From: CBDFNC01 sp965249895
GTDB taxonomy: Bacteria; Pseudomonadota; Gammaproteobacteria; Enterobacterales; CBDFNC01
Direction of reading: 5' to 3'
DNA length: 64,000 nucleotides
Assembly (NCBI GenBank): GCA_965249895.1
Contig: CBDFNC010000005.1
Span: 2,914,001 to 2,978,000, forward strand
Below, in pieces: positions 43,361 through 51,844 of this stretch. Below the pieces are notes generated by a model, which saw only the letters and a program-made list of their open reading frames with translations, did not search any database and was not told where the DNA came from. The position numbers and the translations under genes are program-made. Each line of letters starts with the position of its first letter. Positions within the stretch are counted from its first letter, which is position 1.

Positions 43361-44716
43361 ATGGCTAAGCACTTTGATTATATCTGTATCGGCGGCGGAA
43401 GCGGCGGTATCGCATCAGCAAATAGAGCAGCAATGCATGGCGCAAAAGTAGCCATCGTCGAAGCTAAAGCACTGGGAGGCACCTGCGTAAACGTGGGTTG
43501 TGTACCCAAAAAGGTCATGTGGCACGGTGCCCAGGTTGCAGAAGCCATCAAACTCTACGCGCCGGATTACGGGTTTGACCTGGAGATAAAAGACTTTAAC
43601 TGGGCTAGATTGGTTGAAAACCGCGAAGCTTATATCCATAGGATCCATCAGTCCTACGACCGGGTATTAGGCAACAATAATGTAGGAGTTATCAAGGGCT
43701 TCGCTACCTTTGTTGACAATAAAACCGTCGAAGTCAATGGCGAGCATTACACGGCAGACCATATTCTTATTGCTGTTGGCGGCGCTCCCACCATTCCAGA
43801 TGTACCAGGCGCCGAGTTTGGCATAGATTCCAACGGATTTTTTGAACTCCAGGAACAACCTAAACGTGTTGCCGTTGTCGGCGCCGGATATATTGCGGTA
43901 GAAATCGCCGGAGTGCTTAACAGCCTGGGCAGCGAAACCCATTTATTTGTCCGTAAACACGCCCCGCTGCGTACCTTCGACCCTATGATAGTTGAAACCA
44001 TAGTCGAAGTGATGAAAGAAGAAGGCCCTCGACTGCACACTGACTCGGTACCAAAACAGGTGATCAAAGAAGCTGACGGCAGCCTGACTCTGGAGCTGGA
44101 AAACGGTGAAAGCTGCAATGTAGATACCCTGATTTGGGCTATCGGCCGCAGTCCGGAAACTAACAAAATTAACCTGGCTGTCACCGGTGTAGAAACCAAC
44201 GAATATGGTTATATCAAGGTCGACGAGCAGCAAACTACTACCACGCCGGGCATTTATTGTGTCGGTGATATTATGGAAGGGGGAATCGAGCTGACCCCAG
44301 TGGCAGTAAAAGCAGGTCGCTTATTGTCGGAACGTCTGTTTAACAATCAAACTGACGCCAAGATGGACTATAACCTGGTGCCTACAGTGGTATTCAGTCA
44401 TCCACCCATAGGCACCATTGGCCTTACGGAAGATCAGGCTAACGAGCAATACGGTGAAGAAAACGTCACTGTATACAGCTCAGGGTTTACCGCTATGTAC
44501 ACGGCTATCACTCAGCACAGGCAGCCTTGTAAGATGAAACTGGTATGTGCCGGGCCAGAAGAGAAAGTAGTGGGTCTGCACGGTATCGGTTTTGCTGTGG
44601 ACGAAATGATCCAAGGTTTTGCTGTTGCGATGAAAATGGGCGCCACTAAAGCGGACTTCGATAGCATAGTAGCCATACACCCCACAGGCTCCGAAGAGTT
44701 CGTTACCATGAGATAA
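43361..44716 (+). CDS. gor: Glutathione-disulfide reductase
   Basis: Glutathione reductase, 451 residues. The N-terminal FAD motif is GGGSGG (residues 11-16) and the redox-active disulfide is C42/C47 in GGTCVNVGCVPKKV. The NADPH-binding GAGYIAVEIAGVL lies near 174-186 and the C-terminal catalytic HPTGSEE (H440) comes from the partner subunit of the dimer. It keeps glutathione reduced in the cytosol using NADPH. GGAG precedes the ATG by 7 bases. The start at 43361 is certain from the MAKHFDYICIGGG beginning. It is monocistronic, with its own terminator. Confidence 0.97.
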   Translation: MAKHFDYICIGGGSGGIASANRAAMHGAKVAIVEAKALGGTCVNVGCVPKKVMWHGAQVAEAIKLYAPDYGFDLEIKDFNWARLVENREAYIHRIHQSYDRVLGNNNVGVIKGFATFVDNKTVEVNGEHYTADHILIAVGGAPTIPDVPGAEFGIDSNGFFELQEQPKRVAVVGAGYIAVEIAGVLNSLGSETHLFVRKHAPLRTFDPMIVETIVEVMKEEGPRLHTDSVPKQVIKEADGSLTLELENGESCNVDTLIWAIGRSPETNKINLAVTGVETNEYGYIKVDEQQTTTTPGIYCVGDIMEGGIELTPVAVKAGRLLSERLFNNQTDAKMDYNLVPTVVFSHPPIGTIGLTEDQANEQYGEENVTVYSSGFTAMYTAITQHRQPCKMKLVCAGPEEKVVGLHGIGFAVDEMIQGFAVAMKMGATKADFDSIVAIHPTGSEEFVTMR

Positions 44717-44723
44717 GCAATAT

Positions 44724-44745
44724 GGCCGGGAGTCTTCTCCTGGCC
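44724..44745 (+). terminator. Terminator after gor
   Basis: GGCCGGGAG / CTCCTGGCC arms (one G-T pair) with a 4-base loop, followed by TTTAC. It also serves as the boundary with the convergent LysR gene. Confidence 0.75.
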
Positions 44746-44754
44746 TTTACCCTT

Positions 44755-45648
44755 CTAAATTCCCTGCTTACTAACCAACTGTCTAATCTGCGCTAAAAAC
44801 CAGTCATACCTTGTTGCTAAAGGACGAGATTTTTTAGTGACTAAAAACAGCTCTTCACATACAAGTTGCTCTGTGGGCATAACATAAATCAGCGCTTGCT
44901 GCGCAAACGAGTGAACTGCGCTGGTCGGTAGTATTGTATAACCTAAACCCGCAGCAACCGGCAACAAGATCTGGCTTAGCTGATTAATATATCCGCTCTT
45001 GTTTAGCCGCTCCACACTCTGATATTCATCGGCAAAATTTGCACTCAATAACTGCTGGGCATAATGCGCACCGTCCGGGTGGTCAATAAAACCCAGGGTA
45101 TCTAAACACGAAAAATTGACCGGCTTGTTATGGTATGCACTTGGCAGGACCAGACAAAGCGGCTCAACCCCCAATAAGCTTTGTTCCAGTTCAGGGGATC
45201 CGCTCCGTTGAGTGACGATACCTATATCAGCCTGATTACCAACAACATCACTGATAATCCTCTGGTTAGGCGCGGCTTCCACAGAAATAACCAGTTCTGG
45301 ATATGCTTTTTGCCTGGCCAGAAGCGGAGCATAAAGCAACATAGCCATTGAGCCAGAGCAAGCTATTCGGCATTCTCCCACATAGGGATCATCACGCTGA
45401 AGTGACTTAAAAAGCACTTCCTCATCCAATTTTCTTTTACAAGCAAACTGATATAAAGCCTCGCCAGCATGAGTGAGCTCAAACCGCTTAGCAAACCGAT
45501 GCAGCAAGGGCACACCAGTTTGTGCTTCCAGCTTTTTAATATGCTGACTGACCCCAGGCTGGGTCATAAATAATTTTTCGGCGGTTTGAGTGAAATGCCC
45601 CACCTCGACCAGGGTAATAAATGTCTGCAACCACTGATTATTAAGCAT
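44755..45648 (-). CDS. LysR-family transcriptional regulator
   Basis: A 297-residue LysR regulator. The N-terminal winged helix is typical (FTQTAEKLFMTQPGVSQHIKKLEAQTGVPLLHR, about residues 17-50) and the effector-binding domain occupies about 90-290. It is divergent from the VOC-family gene, with a palindromic site in the shared promoter region, so it very probably regulates that gene and itself. The ligand is unknown. Confidence 0.9.
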   Translation of the reverse strand: MLNNQWLQTFITLVEVGHFTQTAEKLFMTQPGVSQHIKKLEAQTGVPLLHRFAKRFELTHAGEALYQFACKRKLDEEVLFKSLQRDDPYVGECRIACSGSMAMLLYAPLLARQKAYPELVISVEAAPNQRIISDVVGNQADIGIVTQRSGSPELEQSLLGVEPLCLVLPSAYHNKPVNFSCLDTLGFIDHPDGAHYAQQLLSANFADEYQSVERLNKSGYINQLSQILLPVAAGLGYTILPTSAVHSFAQQALIYVMPTEQLVCEELFLVTKKSRPLATRYDWFLAQIRQLVSKQGI

Positions 45649-45681
45649 ATAGAGATCACTTTTAATAACGTTTAATTATCA

Positions 45682-45699
45682 TATCAAGAATATTTGATA
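45682..45699. promoter_or_regulatory. LysR-type palindrome in the divergent promoter
   Basis: TATCAAGAATATTTGATA has perfect 6-base arms around a 6-base centre and fits the T-N11-A rule of LysR boxes. It overlaps a second inverted repeat (TTATCA / TGATAA, 45676-45700). It lies between the divergent LysR and VOC genes. Confidence 0.65.
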
Positions 45700-45764
45700 A
45701 TTTAACTTTTACATCTTCCTTTTCTAAACTGGGGTCAATTAAAAATGAGATTGAGGAAGTATTT

Positions 45765-46280
45765 ATGCCTAACCCTTACCCACGTACCTTTTCCCACATC
45801 GGTATTTCAGTACCAGATCTAGCAGCAGCTGTTAAGTTTTATACTGAGGTATTAGGTTGGTACCTGATTATGGAGCCCACTGAAATAACGGAAGATAATA
45901 GCGCTATTGGTGAAATGTGCAGCGACGTTTTCGGTACAGGTTGGAAATCATTTCGTATCGCCCACCTGTCTACCGGTGATCGTATTGGCGTAGAGTTATT
46001 TGAATTTATCAATCAGGAACAACCAGAAAACAACTTCGAGTACTGGAAAACCGGTGTATTTCATTTCTGTGTTCAGGATCCGAATGTCGAAGAGCTGGCA
46101 GACAAGATCGTTGCCGCCGGCGGCAAAAAACGAATGAAAGCGCCTCGTTATTACTATCCGGACGAGAAACCCTATCGCATGATCTATATGGAAGACCCGT
46201 TCGGTAATATCCTGGAAATATATAGCCATAGTTATGAGCTTCATTACGCAAATGGCGCATACCACCAAGACAGAAGCTAG
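45765..46280 (+). CDS. VOC (glyoxalase/dioxygenase) superfamily protein
   Basis: A 171-residue vicinal-oxygen-chelate protein with one pair of beta-alpha-beta-beta-beta modules. TFSHIGISVPDLAAAVKFYTEVLGW opens the first module (metal-ligand histidine H12) and FHFCVQDPNVEELADKIVAAGGK the second; MIYMEDPFGNILEIYSHSYEL supplies the last glutamate ligand. GAGGAAG precedes the ATG by about 6 bases. It could be a lactoylglutathione-lyase-like or ring-cleavage enzyme; the substrate cannot be assigned. The divergent LysR gene is the likely regulator. Confidence 0.88.
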   Translation: MPNPYPRTFSHIGISVPDLAAAVKFYTEVLGWYLIMEPTEITEDNSAIGEMCSDVFGTGWKSFRIAHLSTGDRIGVELFEFINQEQPENNFEYWKTGVFHFCVQDPNVEELADKIVAAGGKKRMKAPRYYYPDEKPYRMIYMEDPFGNILEIYSHSYELHYANGAYHQDRS

Positions 46281-46302
46281 TTGCCGATAAAGCAGATATT
46301 TC

Positions 46303-46319
46303 TGGGGCACTTGGCCCCA
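46303..46319. terminator. Hairpin between convergent VOC and SDR genes
   Basis: TGGGGC / GCCCCA arms with a 5-base loop in the 46-base gap between the two stop codons. No T-run; probably a shared weak terminator. Confidence 0.5.
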
Positions 46320-46326
46320 CAAACCA

Positions 46327-47061
46327 TTACAGCGCTTGAGATGTCGGTCGCACCACTATCGCATTAACATTTACATTGGCGGGTTGGTTTACTGCGTAAA
46401 CAATGGAATTCGCTATATCTTCGGCACCGATAGGCTGAATTTTACTCATCTCCTCTCCCAATACATCAAATACTTCTGTATCCGTAATGGTCTGGGTTAG
46501 CTCACTGGCAGTAGTGCCAGGCCGGATCGCCGTAGTCCTGATGTTAAATGGCACACTCATCTCGGCTCTAACTCCCTCGGTAATCGCTTCAACAGCAAAT
46601 TTTGTAGCGCTGTATACAGCCGAGCCAGGGAATACCAGCTCACCGGCAATGGAAGAAATATTAATGATATGGCCTGATTTCTGCTCTTTCATCGCGGGTA
46701 ATACGGCGCCAATTCCGTTAAGCACCCCTTTGATATTTACATCGATCATTTGTTCCCATTCATCCTGATGCAGGTTCTTCATAAATGACAATGGCATAAT
46801 ACCCGCATTGTTAATCAGCACATCTATACTGCCAAACTCCTTCAACGCCAAATCCGCTGCAGCGACTAAATCTTCTCGCTTGGTCACATCTCCCGCCACT
46901 ACCAAGGCTTTACCACCGCTTGCAGCAATCTGACTCGCCAGTTGATCCAGCTTGTCCTTACTACGGGCAATCAACACCAGGTTAAAGCCATAACCGGACA
47001 AAGCGATGGCGGTAGCACGGCCAATACCAGAAGATGCACCCGTCAATAAAACTGTTTTCAT
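46327..47061 (-). CDS. Short-chain dehydrogenase/reductase
   Basis: A classical SDR of 244 residues. The cofactor motif TGASSGIG lies at residues 7-14, NNAG near 87-90, and the catalytic Ser-Tyr-Lys as SS then YSATK (about 136-153). The Rossmann pattern lacks an acidic residue after strand 2 (VLIARSKDKL), which favours NADP(H). GGAG is 7 bases before the ATG. The divergent TetR gene, 140 bases away, probably represses it. The substrate is unknown; annotations such as 'serine 3-dehydrogenase' (YdfG-like) would be over-precise. Confidence 0.9.
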   Translation of the reverse strand: MKTVLLTGASSGIGRATAIALSGYGFNLVLIARSKDKLDQLASQIAASGGKALVVAGDVTKREDLVAAADLALKEFGSIDVLINNAGIMPLSFMKNLHQDEWEQMIDVNIKGVLNGIGAVLPAMKEQKSGHIINISSIAGELVFPGSAVYSATKFAVEAITEGVRAEMSVPFNIRTTAIRPGTTASELTQTITDTEVFDVLGEEMSKIQPIGAEDIANSIVYAVNQPANVNVNAIVVRPTSQAL

Positions 47062-47088
47062 ATTTAACTCCGTTGAATTCGATGAAAG

Positions 47089-47109
47089 TAAACTACACGG
47101 AGCAGTTTA
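47089..47109. promoter_or_regulatory. Candidate TetR operator between SDR and TetR genes
   Basis: Inverted repeat TAAACT-9-AGTTTA lies 28 bases upstream of the SDR start, in the divergent gap. A TATAAT hexamer at 47162-47167, 34 bases before the tetR GTG, is a likely -10 for the TetR gene; no matching -35 was found. Confidence 0.45.
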
Positions 47110-47200
47110 GTTGCGAGGCATGTAAAAGTAAACCCTATAGTGCACTTTTTTTATATCCGGGTATAATTCAGCAAGGCGAGTCAGAAATGAGGTTAATGTT

Positions 47201-47797
47201 GTGAAACTGTCAGAACGTAAAAAAATTCAAATACTCCACGCGGCGGAGTTAGAGTTCCGGGCTCATGGATTGGCGGGGACTAATATGGACAAAATAGCAG
47301 CCGTGGCTGAAGTGTCTAAGCGCACCGTATATAACCACTTTTCCAGTAAAGATGAATTGTTCCGCACTATTATTTTTGGGATGCTGGAAAAAATTGATTC
47401 CGCTGCGGATCTGAGTTTTGACGAAAATAGCTCCATACGTGATCAACTCAGGCAAATTGCCAACAACGAAGTGGATCTTCTCACTTCAGACAGTTTTATC
47501 GGTCTGGCCCGGGTCACTTATATGGAAATGCTCAACGACCAGGCATTCTCCAGCGAAATAGCGAAACAAATGGGGGCTTGTGAGCGACTCTTCGCGAACT
47601 GGATCCAAAGCGCTTGTGATCTAGGTTACCTTAAGGTCAGCGATCCTACTTACGCTAGTCAGCAATTTATCTATCAACTAAAGTCCTTTTTGTTTTACCC
47701 TGTGTTATACGGATTAGAAGTTATAAGCCAGGAAAAAACAGAGCTGATTATTGAGCGCACCATAGACATGTTTATGGCTCAATACCAGGTGCGGTAA
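47201..47797 (+). CDS. TetR/AcrR-family transcriptional regulator
   Basis: A 198-residue TetR-family repressor. The N-terminal helix-turn-helix covers about residues 8-54 (GTNMDKIAAVAEVSKRTVYNHFSSKDELF). The ligand domain is the AefR/TetR_C type and unremarkable. It starts at GTG (47201) because the nearby ATG codons run into stops; GAGG lies about 8 bases upstream. It is divergent from the SDR gene and presumably controls it. The stop is only 14 bases from the convergent pilin gene. Confidence 0.9.
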   Translation: MKLSERKKIQILHAAELEFRAHGLAGTNMDKIAAVAEVSKRTVYNHFSSKDELFRTIIFGMLEKIDSAADLSFDENSSIRDQLRQIANNEVDLLTSDSFIGLARVTYMEMLNDQAFSSEIAKQMGACERLFANWIQSACDLGYLKVSDPTYASQQFIYQLKSFLFYPVLYGLEVISQEKTELIIERTIDMFMAQYQVR

Positions 47798-47811
47798 GCC
47801 TAATAAGGCCC

Positions 47812-48429
47812 TTATTTGATTTCCCCGGCATATTCCCACATCCCCAGCTCCAGCCCCCTATCCGTTGCAGGCGGGTGACCCTGATGAATATCCTCCCTGG
47901 CGTAATAGAGCTTATCCTGAAAGGTCACATACTCACCCTGGCGATATTCCTGAAAAAGCTGCCAACTTGAGATACCGGCAGTCGGATCGGGGCGATCATT
48001 TAACAACTCAGAAATACCCGGGGCTAATAAACCTGAAAAAGGGCTTACCCTTCCTTTAACGCTTACAGATTCACGTTTCCCTGTTTTACCTGGCCAGCTG
48101 ACAGTGACTTCTATTTCCTTGGGGCTGGCGGCGCTGGTCACTAACGCCAGGTTGTTCGCCCGAGAGACTTTCCAATGGCAATGAAAGGACATGCCACCCA
48201 CAACAATACTTGCCTCCAGGCCACTATGAATGGTCTCGAACTGGCCTTTCTCCATAATTAATCGGAACGATTCCAGCTTAGTCTGCGCCAGGTTTTTTGC
48301 GGTGTTAGCGTAACCAGACTGCCAGGACGTTCTCATCATGACTTTCTGCAAACCAGAAAAACCAACAATACCTATGCTGATAATAACTAAGGTGATCATC
48401 ACTTCAACCAGACTAAATCCCTTGTCCAT
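47812..48429 (-). CDS. PilV-like minor (pseudo)pilin with CBM-like C-terminus
   Basis: A 205-residue prepilin. The type III signal MDKG|FSLVEVMITLVIISIGIVG gives prepilin-peptidase cleavage after the glycine at residue 4, with glutamate at mature position 5. The start is the ATG at 48429; an upstream TTG at 48435 overlaps the previous stop. After a disordered linker with conserved KGRVSPFSGLL, the last 50 residues (WQLFQEYRQGEYVTFQDKLYYA, then WEYAGEIK) resemble a carbohydrate-binding module of the CBM5/12 chitin-binding type. It is expressed after the PilX-like gene, 2 bases away. Confidence 0.78.
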   Translation of the reverse strand: MDKGFSLVEVMITLVIISIGIVGFSGLQKVMMRTSWQSGYANTAKNLAQTKLESFRLIMEKGQFETIHSGLEASIVVGGMSFHCHWKVSRANNLALVTSAASPKEIEVTVSWPGKTGKRESVSVKGRVSPFSGLLAPGISELLNDRPDPTAGISSWQLFQEYRQGEYVTFQDKLYYAREDIHQGHPPATDRGLELGMWEYAGEIK

Positions 48430-48431
48430 GT

Positions 48432-49631
48432 TCAAAAATCTTTCCAGCTTCCAGGGGTAATCCGAAAACCATCGGTTGTCAGCCTGGATTTCAAGGCGCT
48501 AAGGCTTAACTTGTCATATTCCACCACCAGGCTGCTCTCGGGACTCTGCGCCACCACATCGGCATAATCTACCAGCATGGCTCCGCTTATCTTACTGGTC
48601 CCCAAAGTAAGGCGTGTAGGGCTTTCCTTAGCAGCAGGCAGAAAAAATACGATACCGAATACATTTAAACCCACACCCGAGAGACTGCCACCCTCAACCA
48701 CCAAAAGCACTGGATTCAGGCGAGATCCTAAGGTGAGATAACTTCCTCCGGTATGGTCCTGGCTAGTAATGTGTCTTGGCTCCAGCTGACAATTCCCCTT
48801 CAACCAGACTAACCCCCCTTTCGCTTTATGTTGAAAAAGCGCTTCAGAGCAACCCTCACTACCAACGAGCAAGGCTAAGTCCTGTAACCAGGCTTTATTT
48901 TCCGGGGTCTCAGGTACACCAAATACACCTTGAAACAGCTTGTCGCTTTGGATTTTGGAATCCGCAAACGCATCTTGACCAAATTCGCCGGTTTCCAGCA
49001 TGCTAAACCCCAGTTGCTCAAATCCGGCATGACTGGACTTAACTCCTTTAATCCTGGCCATCTTAGTGGCAATATTTTCCGCCGCCGAACAATCTCCAGC
49101 GGTAAACCCATCGCATCCATCGTTATAAATCTCACGACCTCGAAATGACCAGTCGCCGTTAACCAACAAACCACTATCCGGCATAGTCAGCATGCTAGCT
49201 CCTACCTCCACTTCAATTTGAGCTTTGGCCTTGGCAGCGCCGCCATCGGAGTGCCCTTGGGATACGATTGACCATGCAGTAACCGCGCCAGCCACCTTGG
49301 AGACAGTTAACTGATATAGATCGGAAACCAGTAAAAAGCCTTGCTCACTAAATTGGGCTGCGCGGGTCTGTTGATCACCCAGAACACTAAAGGCATGGCT
49401 AAGCCCCGCCTCAGCATTAAGAAATGCTTCCCTGGCCTGAAAGCGATTTAACACAACTTTAAGCTCTAATAGATTCGCCTTAGCCATAATAAGGCTAATA
49501 CTGGTTGCCGATACGATAAGCAACACAGCAAGCAAAACCGTAATGACACCCGTTTGTCTGGTCGAAGAAAGATTGAGAGATTGCAAAACAGCTACCCGCA
49601 CATTACTGATAACAATAATATTAGAAATCAA
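48432..49631 (-). CDS. PilX-like type IV pilus protein
   Basis: A 399-residue protein with one N-terminal membrane segment (QTGVITVLLAVLLIVSATS) in the context of PilX-type assembly proteins, then a long periplasmic domain. I see no prepilin cleavage site with the standard glutamate. The start is uncertain: the longest frame begins at a TTG (49631), and a GTG further in is possible. The end overlaps the following pilin gene region closely, so both form one transcript. Only PilX- and PilV-like genes are present here; the remaining minor pilins and the assembly machine lie elsewhere, so this may be a stray adhesin or secretion-tip module. Confidence 0.7.
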   Translation of the reverse strand: MISNIIVISNVRVAVLQSLNLSSTRQTGVITVLLAVLLIVSATSISLIMAKANLLELKVVLNRFQAREAFLNAEAGLSHAFSVLGDQQTRAAQFSEQGFLLVSDLYQLTVSKVAGAVTAWSIVSQGHSDGGAAKAKAQIEVEVGASMLTMPDSGLLVNGDWSFRGREIYNDGCDGFTAGDCSAAENIATKMARIKGVKSSHAGFEQLGFSMLETGEFGQDAFADSKIQSDKLFQGVFGVPETPENKAWLQDLALLVGSEGCSEALFQHKAKGGLVWLKGNCQLEPRHITSQDHTGGSYLTLGSRLNPVLLVVEGGSLSGVGLNVFGIVFFLPAAKESPTRLTLGTSKISGAMLVDYADVVAQSPESSLVVEYDKLSLSALKSRLTTDGFRITPGSWKDF

Positions 49632-49779
49632 GCCCCATCATCGTGGCCAATTTATAGTCAAGTTATTATCACCATCAGTAGCCTCTGAGTATTCACTCCG
49701 CATTTTAAACAAGCAGGCATTGCCATTAGAAAAATGAATTTGTAATGTAATGTCCCTACACCATTTGGAAGCCATAACC

Positions 49780-50166
49780 ATGTTTAAAAAAAACCAGGAG
49801 CCAGGCCTGACCTATATCTCAGAAAACTGTGCTATTACCGGTGACTTAAACCTGCAAGGTGAAGTCATGATCAACGGAACTGTAGAAGGTAACCTGAACT
49901 GTGAAGGCAATATCACCATAGGCCGGACTGGTGTCCTTAAGGGCTACTTAAAAGCCAATGAAGTGTTTGTAGCGGGCGCTATCGATGGCGAGCTACATTG
50001 TGATTTACTGAATATAGAAAACAAAGGCATGGTTAATGGCGAGCTTTATAGCGACGAAATTAAGATAGACAGGGGCGGCCAGTTCTTCGGCGTACGCAGA
50101 CAAAGAGACGAAGAAGAGCAGGAAAATATAGTAGACTTCGAAAAAGTCGCCCAAGATCCCCAATAA
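49780..50166 (+). CDS. Bactofilin
   Basis: A polymer-forming cytoskeletal protein of 128 residues. The ATG at 49780 (MFKKNQEPGLTYISENC) is preferred to 49750; GGA lies about 10 bases upstream. The core is a right-handed beta-helix with short six-residue turns (ITGDLNLQGEVMINGTVEGNLNCEGNITIG, and so on) at about 18-100, the mark of bactofilins. A charged C-terminal tail follows. Bactofilins assemble without nucleotides and localise cell-wall or secretion factors. Its stop is directly followed by the next start codon (TAAATG), so the FAN1-like gene is translationally linked. Confidence 0.92.
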   Translation: MFKKNQEPGLTYISENCAITGDLNLQGEVMINGTVEGNLNCEGNITIGRTGVLKGYLKANEVFVAGAIDGELHCDLLNIENKGMVNGELYSDEIKIDRGGQFFGVRRQRDEEEQENIVDFEKVAQDPQ

Positions 50167-51795
50167 ATGAAAGTACCTGTTGAGTTGCCCCAGGGTTACT
50201 ACCTGGATAACTTTAACTTATTGCTTGATGGTGTTGAGCAACAATATCACGATCTACTCAGCCAATCTGAGCAAGACTTTATTTCCAACTTCAGGCAACT
50301 AACCACCGACAGTAAGAAGCTCTATGTTCGTCTGGTGAGCAGAAAAGCTGAGCTATTTCGCCTGGATAAGCTGAACTATCCTGAGATCAGCAATATTGAG
50401 CAAGCGGCAACCCAACTAGAAACAGTTCAGCTCGCCAACTTAAACCCGGACATAGATCTAGTAAGCTTTTGTGAGCTGGTTACTAAGCCCGAATTAATCG
50501 CTATTTTTCCCGATCTTAGGACTCAAAAGAGCCTCAAAAAAGGCGAACTTGTCTCCCTGTTACAATCACAACAGGCTGCTCCAGCACAACTCTCCTGCTC
50601 TGTGTTACAGCTGAACAATAAGGAGCGAATCAGGTTATTTCAGTTGCTATTTTTCGGTAACTTGCGCCAGGATCTGACCGAATTCGTATTGCTGGATTTA
50701 GGTCTCTACCACTATGAAAAATATCCCATTTCACGTGACGACCGGTTTTTCACCAGCCGGGAAAAACTCGATGAATACCTTCACCTTTATCAGCAAAGTG
50801 AAACATATTGGCAATTAAAAGAAACCAAGGATCTGGAAGCCATTTGCCTGCTTCCCCTGCCCCCTTTACCTAAATGGGACAGGTTAACGAGGCGAAGGAA
50901 TAAGTTGTTAGACCTTATCGCCAGGGACCATGAACGTCTGGAAAACCTGAACCAGGCCAAACTCATTTACCAGAGTACAGGCTCAGAATTTGCCCGAGAG
51001 CGTTTGGTACGGATCCATGACAAACAAGGGGATCACCAGGCTGCCGTTACCCTGTGTATTGGCATACTCGATAACCCGGAGTCCGAAACCGAATTCGATT
51101 TCGCCACTAAATTTAAGCCTAAAGTTGAGAAAAAACTTGGTTTAGTCGCGTCCCCTGCTCCGAAAGACCACTTTAGCCAAATACACCTCGAACTAGTGCA
51201 AACCCGGGATAGTGTCGAACTCGATGTTGCCAGCTACTTTAGCAGCCAGGGCTGGCAAAGTTATTACAGTGAAAATACACTGATAAATGGACTATTTGGC
51301 CTGCTTTTCTGGGACATTATTTTTATGCCCGTGTCCGGGGCCTTCTTTAACGCTTACCAGGCCGGACCTAAAGATCAATTTACAAATGACTTTTATCCGA
51401 GTCGAGCACATCAGCTGGAAAGCCGTCTGGCCGAGCTGGACAGTGAACCTCAGCTGGCATCACGCCTCGAAGCTATTTATCAGGCAAAGCAGGGGATCAA
51501 TAACTATTGGGTAAACTGGAGTCAGTTACCCTTGGAATTGCTGCGGCTAGCTTGCAAACACTTCGCACCAGGTATGTTGAAGAGTATTTTTGGTCGCTTA
51601 TTGTTCGATGTTAAAAACAACCGTTCCGGTTTCCCTGATCTTATCTTGTTTAAAGATAAAAAGTATTTGTGGCTGGAAGTAAAAGGTCCCGGAGACAAAC
51701 TTCAGGATAACCAGAAGCGCTGGCTTAGGCACTTTAATCAGCTGGGGATACCAAATCAGGTATGTTATGTCAGCTGGAAAAACCAAGAGGATTGA
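50167..51795 (+). CDS. FAN1-like VRR-NUC domain protein
   Basis: A 542-residue protein. The C-terminal VRR-NUC nuclease is clear: FPDLILFKDKKYLWLEVKGPGDKLQDNQKRW with D near residue 491 and ExK near 504-506. Upstream, a SAP-like motif (about 100-135: LRTQKSLKKGELVSLLQSQ), a helical (TPR-like) middle and NNYWVNWSQL complete the FAN1 architecture. Bacterial FAN1 homologues are structure-specific nucleases that act on flap or cross-linked DNA. The gene directly follows bactofilin; the pairing has no obvious functional logic. Confidence 0.88.
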   Translation: MKVPVELPQGYYLDNFNLLLDGVEQQYHDLLSQSEQDFISNFRQLTTDSKKLYVRLVSRKAELFRLDKLNYPEISNIEQAATQLETVQLANLNPDIDLVSFCELVTKPELIAIFPDLRTQKSLKKGELVSLLQSQQAAPAQLSCSVLQLNNKERIRLFQLLFFGNLRQDLTEFVLLDLGLYHYEKYPISRDDRFFTSREKLDEYLHLYQQSETYWQLKETKDLEAICLLPLPPLPKWDRLTRRRNKLLDLIARDHERLENLNQAKLIYQSTGSEFARERLVRIHDKQGDHQAAVTLCIGILDNPESETEFDFATKFKPKVEKKLGLVASPAPKDHFSQIHLELVQTRDSVELDVASYFSSQGWQSYYSENTLINGLFGLLFWDIIFMPVSGAFFNAYQAGPKDQFTNDFYPSRAHQLESRLAELDSEPQLASRLEAIYQAKQGINNYWVNWSQLPLELLRLACKHFAPGMLKSIFGRLLFDVKNNRSGFPDLILFKDKKYLWLEVKGPGDKLQDNQKRWLRHFNQLGIPNQVCYVSWKNQED

Positions 51796-51844
51796 AAACC
51801 CGCCTAAACTACGGCTACACTCCTGTCACAACCTACCTATACCT

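Noticed and set aside
43251..43451. 66-codon frame across the gor start
   Set aside because: It runs out of frame into a certain gor gene and lacks a family or ribosome site.
45996..46322. Two - strand frames opposite the VOC gene
   Set aside because: They lie antisense to a well-supported gene and show no family features.
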